Source: Spirochaetaceae bacterium
GTDB taxonomy: Bacteria > Spirochaetota > Spirochaetia > DSM-27196 > SKKC01
Direction: 5' to 3'
Assembly: GCA_007694005.1 (NCBI GenBank)
Contig: RECN01000077.1
Location: forward strand, 1-64,000
DNA length: 64,000 bases
Shown: piece by piece, positions 61,252 to 64,000 of the stretch
How positions within the stretch are numbered: position 1 is the first letter of the stretch
How the letters are laid out: every line of letters begins with the position of its first letter
Position numbers and translations under genes: made by a program
Notes under the pieces: generated by a model
Seen by the model: the letters and a program-made list of their open reading frames with translations, nothing else
What the model was told of the DNA's origin: nothing
Database searches by the model: none

Positions 61252-62919
61252 CTATGTCGAGGGCCGCTTATCTGCAGCGCCTAATGATTGTTCCAGTACG
61301 CGGGCAATGCCGACAAGCTTCGCTTCGCTCCAGTAGTCTCCGTACAGGGTTGCTCCGATCGGCATATTGTCCTGGCTGAACCCTGCCCGAAACGTGAGAG
61401 ACGGATGCCCGCTCCCATTCGTGAGATACAGCCAGTTTACCGCAGCCGGAGGCGCAAGGACCGCGTCGACATGCTGTATCGCGTCAGCGGCGTACCCGGC
61501 GTATACACGACGAAGCCTCTGAGCCTGAATATACTCCACTGCCGAAAGAAAGCGAACCGAGCGAAAGGTGTTGGGCCACGCGGCGACAGTCTGCCAGCGG
61601 AGCATTGCGTCCGATCCGCTTTCGGTGAGCTCCTCGAATGTCGCTGCCGCTTCCGCCCACACCGGGATCGCAAGGACTTCGTACGACACGTCCGGCAGTG
61701 CTACGGGTACGAGTTCTGCTCCCAGCGACTCCGCCGCCGTGAACACGAACTCGACGTCGTCTGTCCTCTGTCCGGCCGGGTATCCGATTCGAACACCCTT
61801 CAACCCGGCGTCGGCATCACGCATCGGGCCTTCGTACCTCGCATCTACACAATCGGGATCAGCAGTCGCCCCCGCATCGGTGTGACCGCTGATCGCCTCG
61901 AGGACGAGCGAGCAGTCGTAGACTGTCCTCGCCATGGGCCCGATCTTGTCGTAGCTCGGGCACAGGGGCATGCAGCCGTCCCGGGAGACGCGTCCGAAGG
62001 TCGGCCTGAGGCCCGCGGTTCCGCATACGAGCGACGGGCTTATGATGGAGCCCATTGTTTCGGTACCCAGTGCAAACGGTACGAGTCCGGCCGCCACGGC
62101 AGCGGCACTCCCCGCGCTGGAACCGCTTGAACCGCTGTCGGTGTTCCATGGGTTTCGGGTTGTACCCTCATACCAGATATCGCCGTAGGCAAGTGCACCC
62201 ATCGAAAGCTTGGCTACCAGAACCGCTCCGGCCCGCTCGAGGGCCCTCACGGTCGCCGCGTCCCGTCCGGGTATCCTGTCACAATACGGTTCAGCGCCCC
62301 AGCGTGTGGGAATATCAGCCGTATCGAGCAGATCCTTGGCGCCCCAGGGAATTCCGTGAAGCGGCCCGCGCAAAATCCCCCGCTCTCGTTCAGCATCCAT
62401 GCGGTCTGCAGCAAGAAGGGCCGTCTCGTGACAGAGTTCGGCGACGCAATGCAGCTCCCGACCCCGTGTCTCGAGTCGCTTGAGCGAAAGCTCCGTCAGA
62501 TAGCGGCTGGTAACTATCCCGCTGTCGAGAAGCGATCTGAGCGTAGGAAGATCTGCATAGCACAGATCTTCGTCCGAAGGCCGCTCCCCCGACCAGATGT
62601 CTTTATTCTCGTCGTCGCGTTTTGACGACGCCATTTCGGGAGGTGGAGGAACTATTGATAACCTGACTGCCGGCTGGTGCTCGAAATCGAGTGGACTTTT
62701 CCTGCGCTCAAGGGAAGTCTGGCGGAACGACGCGACCAGTCTGGCAAGCTGTGCCGCACCGTGACGGTCGACCCGAAGGCCAAGCACGGCGGCCATTTCC
62801 TGTATGTCTGCTGTGGATGCGCCAATCTTGCGAGGCTTCAGGCGCGAGCCGCGCGCACGACGGTGACGACGCCACGCGCCCGCACCGGACGACTGATTCT
62901 CGTTACGGAAATACCTCAT
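61252..62919 (-). CDS. amidase-signature enzyme with AtzG-like N-terminal region
   Basis: A 555-residue amidase-signature protein. The triad region has Lys in GIPWGAKDLLDT, the Gly/Ser stretch SGSSGSSAGSAAAVAAG with the cis-Ser, and the nucleophile Ser in GTETMGSIISPS. It may hydrolyse a small amide or urea-derived compound such as allophanate or a biuret; cyanurate-type AtzE is an analogue. The first ~110 residues contain AAVLGLRVDRHGAAQLARLVASF, resembling AtzG/DUF4089 small partner proteins, so the usual two subunits could be fused here. The ATG lies 6 bases after the OmpA-type gene with GGAGG upstream. Confidence 0.85.
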   Translation of the reverse strand: MRYFRNENQSSGAGAWRRHRRARGSRLKPRKIGASTADIQEMAAVLGLRVDRHGAAQLARLVASFRQTSLERRKSPLDFEHQPAVRLSIVPPPPEMASSKRDDENKDIWSGERPSDEDLCYADLPTLRSLLDSGIVTSRYLTELSLKRLETRGRELHCVAELCHETALLAADRMDAERERGILRGPLHGIPWGAKDLLDTADIPTRWGAEPYCDRIPGRDAATVRALERAGAVLVAKLSMGALAYGDIWYEGTTRNPWNTDSGSSGSSAGSAAAVAAGLVPFALGTETMGSIISPSLVCGTAGLRPTFGRVSRDGCMPLCPSYDKIGPMARTVYDCSLVLEAISGHTDAGATADPDCVDARYEGPMRDADAGLKGVRIGYPAGQRTDDVEFVFTAAESLGAELVPVALPDVSYEVLAIPVWAEAAATFEELTESGSDAMLRWQTVAAWPNTFRSVRFLSAVEYIQAQRLRRVYAGYAADAIQHVDAVLAPPAAVNWLYLTNGSGHPSLTFRAGFSQDNMPIGATLYGDYWSEAKLVGIARVLEQSLGAADKRPST

Positions 62920-62925
62920 GCTGCG

Positions 62926-63915
62926 CTATTCCTCCGCCCGAAGTTCAATGATTTCAGCTCGACGGTCGAGGTGCTGCTCCGACACATCAGTGCTTACCTG
63001 ACGATCGGCCGCGAAGCCGGCCACACGGCGGATGCGAGATGGTTCGAGCCCCTGCGCGACAAGCTCTTCGGCGACCACGTCGGCTCTCAGGCGGGACAGC
63101 GCGATACGACCGTCAGCCGACCCCGCAAACGCAGTGTGTCCTTCGACGCGGACGATTGACTCAGATGCGGCAAGGTTCGCAGCCGCTCCTGCAACGACCG
63201 CCCGGCCGGCAGGACTGAGCTCCGCCGTATCGGGGCCGAAGTACACGATCCAGGTGCGTGTTTCGTCGACGATCGCGAGCTCACCCGTGTCGGCCGCCAC
63301 CTCGCCGGGGGCGGATTCTGCCTCGGGGGCGGATTCTGCCTCGGGGGCGGATTCTACAGGCTCGGTCGGCGCCGTATCGACGTCGGGATCGGCCGCGTCC
63401 TGGGGTACAGCAGGGTCTGCAGGTGCGGGATCAACCGGTTCAGCAGACTCGTCCTGCGGCGCCGCGACGGTCCGGATGCGTCCCGCATCTGCTCCCTGTA
63501 AAACGTCGAGATTCCGGTACAGCGCGAATGCCCCCAGTGCCAGGACACACAACAAAGCCAACAGAACGAGCACGCGCAACAGGAAGGGCCAGAGAACATA
63601 GCGACTCACCGGAACGAGAACCTCGCCGCGAGGCGTGCCCTCGGCATGAAGTCGCAGCCGAAGCCTGGTGAATCCAACGACCTTCCCGGTCAGCTGCATG
63701 GCAAGAGGCTTCTCCGACCGCACCGGCAGATCACGCACATCGAAGGTGTGCAGGGGATCGACGCGACTCCGCTTCACCGCGGCAATCTTCACGAGTGCGC
63801 GCGTCTGATCCGGACGGATAGGGGTGACGTTCAAAGCCCCGGACGCGTTGTTCTTCGCCGGAAGAAGCGTGACGTATCGAGTATTTTCTATTTCAACCTG
63901 AAACGAGAAGGCCAT
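62926..63915 (-). CDS. OmpA-type peptidoglycan-binding membrane protein
   Basis: A 329-residue protein. An N-terminal beta-like cytosolic region of about 105 residues (MAFSFQVEIENTRYVTLLPA) precedes one membrane span at 113-133, an acidic Ala/Pro/Glu linker with ESAPEA repeats, and a C-terminal OmpA domain (TWIVYFGPDTAELSPAGRAV, then VRVEGHTAFAGSADGRIALSRLRADVV and RRAEIIEL) that binds peptidoglycan. The topology (N-in, C-out) suggests an inner-membrane protein tied to the wall, not an outer-membrane barrel. The first gene of a pair with the amidase. Confidence 0.82.
   Translation of the reverse strand: MAFSFQVEIENTRYVTLLPAKNNASGALNVTPIRPDQTRALVKIAAVKRSRVDPLHTFDVRDLPVRSEKPLAMQLTGKVVGFTRLRLRLHAEGTPRGEVLVPVSRYVLWPFLLRVLVLLALLCVLALGAFALYRNLDVLQGADAGRIRTVAAPQDESAEPVDPAPADPAVPQDAADPDVDTAPTEPVESAPEAESAPEAESAPGEVAADTGELAIVDETRTWIVYFGPDTAELSPAGRAVVAGAAANLAASESIVRVEGHTAFAGSADGRIALSRLRADVVAEELVAQGLEPSRIRRVAGFAADRQVSTDVSEQHLDRRAEIIELRAEE
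63307..63356 (-). repeat. 18-base tandem repeat in the OmpA linker
   Basis: Nearly three copies of gggggcggattctgcctc, encoding ESAPEA units in the flexible linker of the OmpA-type protein; the third copy diverges at its end. Likely variable in length. Confidence 0.7.
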
Positions 63916-64000
63916 AGCGATCCTGACCCGTAGTGTATCTCATCTCCCGGGAAAGGGACAGTCGGACTTGAGCGACCACGGCAGTCGCTGCTACGGTGAG

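Noticed and set aside
61288-62130. Plus-strand frame of 280 codons
   Set aside because: Antisense to the amidase; no protein-like motifs.
1-64000. tRNA, rRNA, transposase, phage integrase, toxin-antitoxin and restriction genes
   Set aside because: None recognised on reading both strands; a covariance-model search would be needed to exclude small RNAs.

Overview
The window is a gene-dense, G+C-rich bacterial chromosome segment of about sixty protein genes. Many neighbours overlap by 4 to 35 bases and no gap reaches 300 bases. No rRNA, tRNA, CRISPR array, prophage or insertion sequence was seen. The best guess is a free-living member of the Spirochaetota. This rests on the AGG-type signal-peptide ends of the periplasmic binding protein, the form of Hsp33 and the overall gene style, not on a marker gene, so the assignment is moderate. 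The cell appears to be motile or chemotactic, uses carbohydrates and nucleosides, and handles sulfide.

Region by region. 1-7.2 kb (minus strand): the start of a GH172/DUF2961 protein, a type I sulfatase, and an operon for a binding-protein ABC importer (binding protein, fused permease, ATPase) followed by a HAD phosphatase and an SDR oxidoreductase. 7.3-13.5 kb: an SLC10A7-like transporter, a chemoreceptor, divergent GH130 and GH4 glycosidase genes, and an AraC regulator. 13.5-17.1 kb: a COG0701 permease with a CxxC mini-thioredoxin, a YdcF-like protein, a small coiled-coil gene whose two reading frames both look protein-like, and a J-domain protein.

17.1-28.3 kb is a nucleoside locus. Ribokinase and a methyltransferase face away from a plus-strand operon that encodes a nucleoside hydrolase, a BMP-family binding protein, the ABC ATPase and two permeases, a second nucleoside hydrolase, an MTA/SAH/adenosine-type deaminase and an ADP-ribosylglycohydrolase. 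Together they can import nucleosides, deaminate them, release the base and phosphorylate ribose. The ADP-ribosylglycohydrolase suggests that ADP-ribose-type substrates may also be used.

28.3-41.3 kb: an acyltransferase, an aldo/keto reductase, a class A penicillin-binding protein, a sulfide/persulfide module (TauE/SafE exporter, CstB-like MBL-rhodanese, a YeeE/YedE pair) with two face-to-face promoters over a palindrome, a CDP-alcohol phosphatidyltransferase, an M23 peptidase, divergent MsrA and Hsp33, and MgtE. 41.3-51 kb: a double-length tandem UvrA of 1830 residues, RNase R, a DUF1820 protein, QueG and TrmH. 51-64 kb: a 2-hydroxyacid dehydrogenase, a CxxC-less HMA-like protein, a sugar nucleotidyltransferase, a COG3146-type acetyltransferase, an MDR dehydrogenase with eroded zinc sites, malic enzyme-phosphotransacetylase, a three-gene thioredoxin-like/membrane/methyltransferase operon, a quinone-reductase-like MDR, a KKTPA-tailed protein, an amidase with an AtzG-like N-terminal part, and an OmpA-type protein.

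I found no clearly new defence or mobile system. The most unusual items are the palindrome with two promoters in the sulfide locus, the tandem UvrA, the ADP-ribosylglycohydrolase in the nucleoside operon, and several families with altered catalytic residues.
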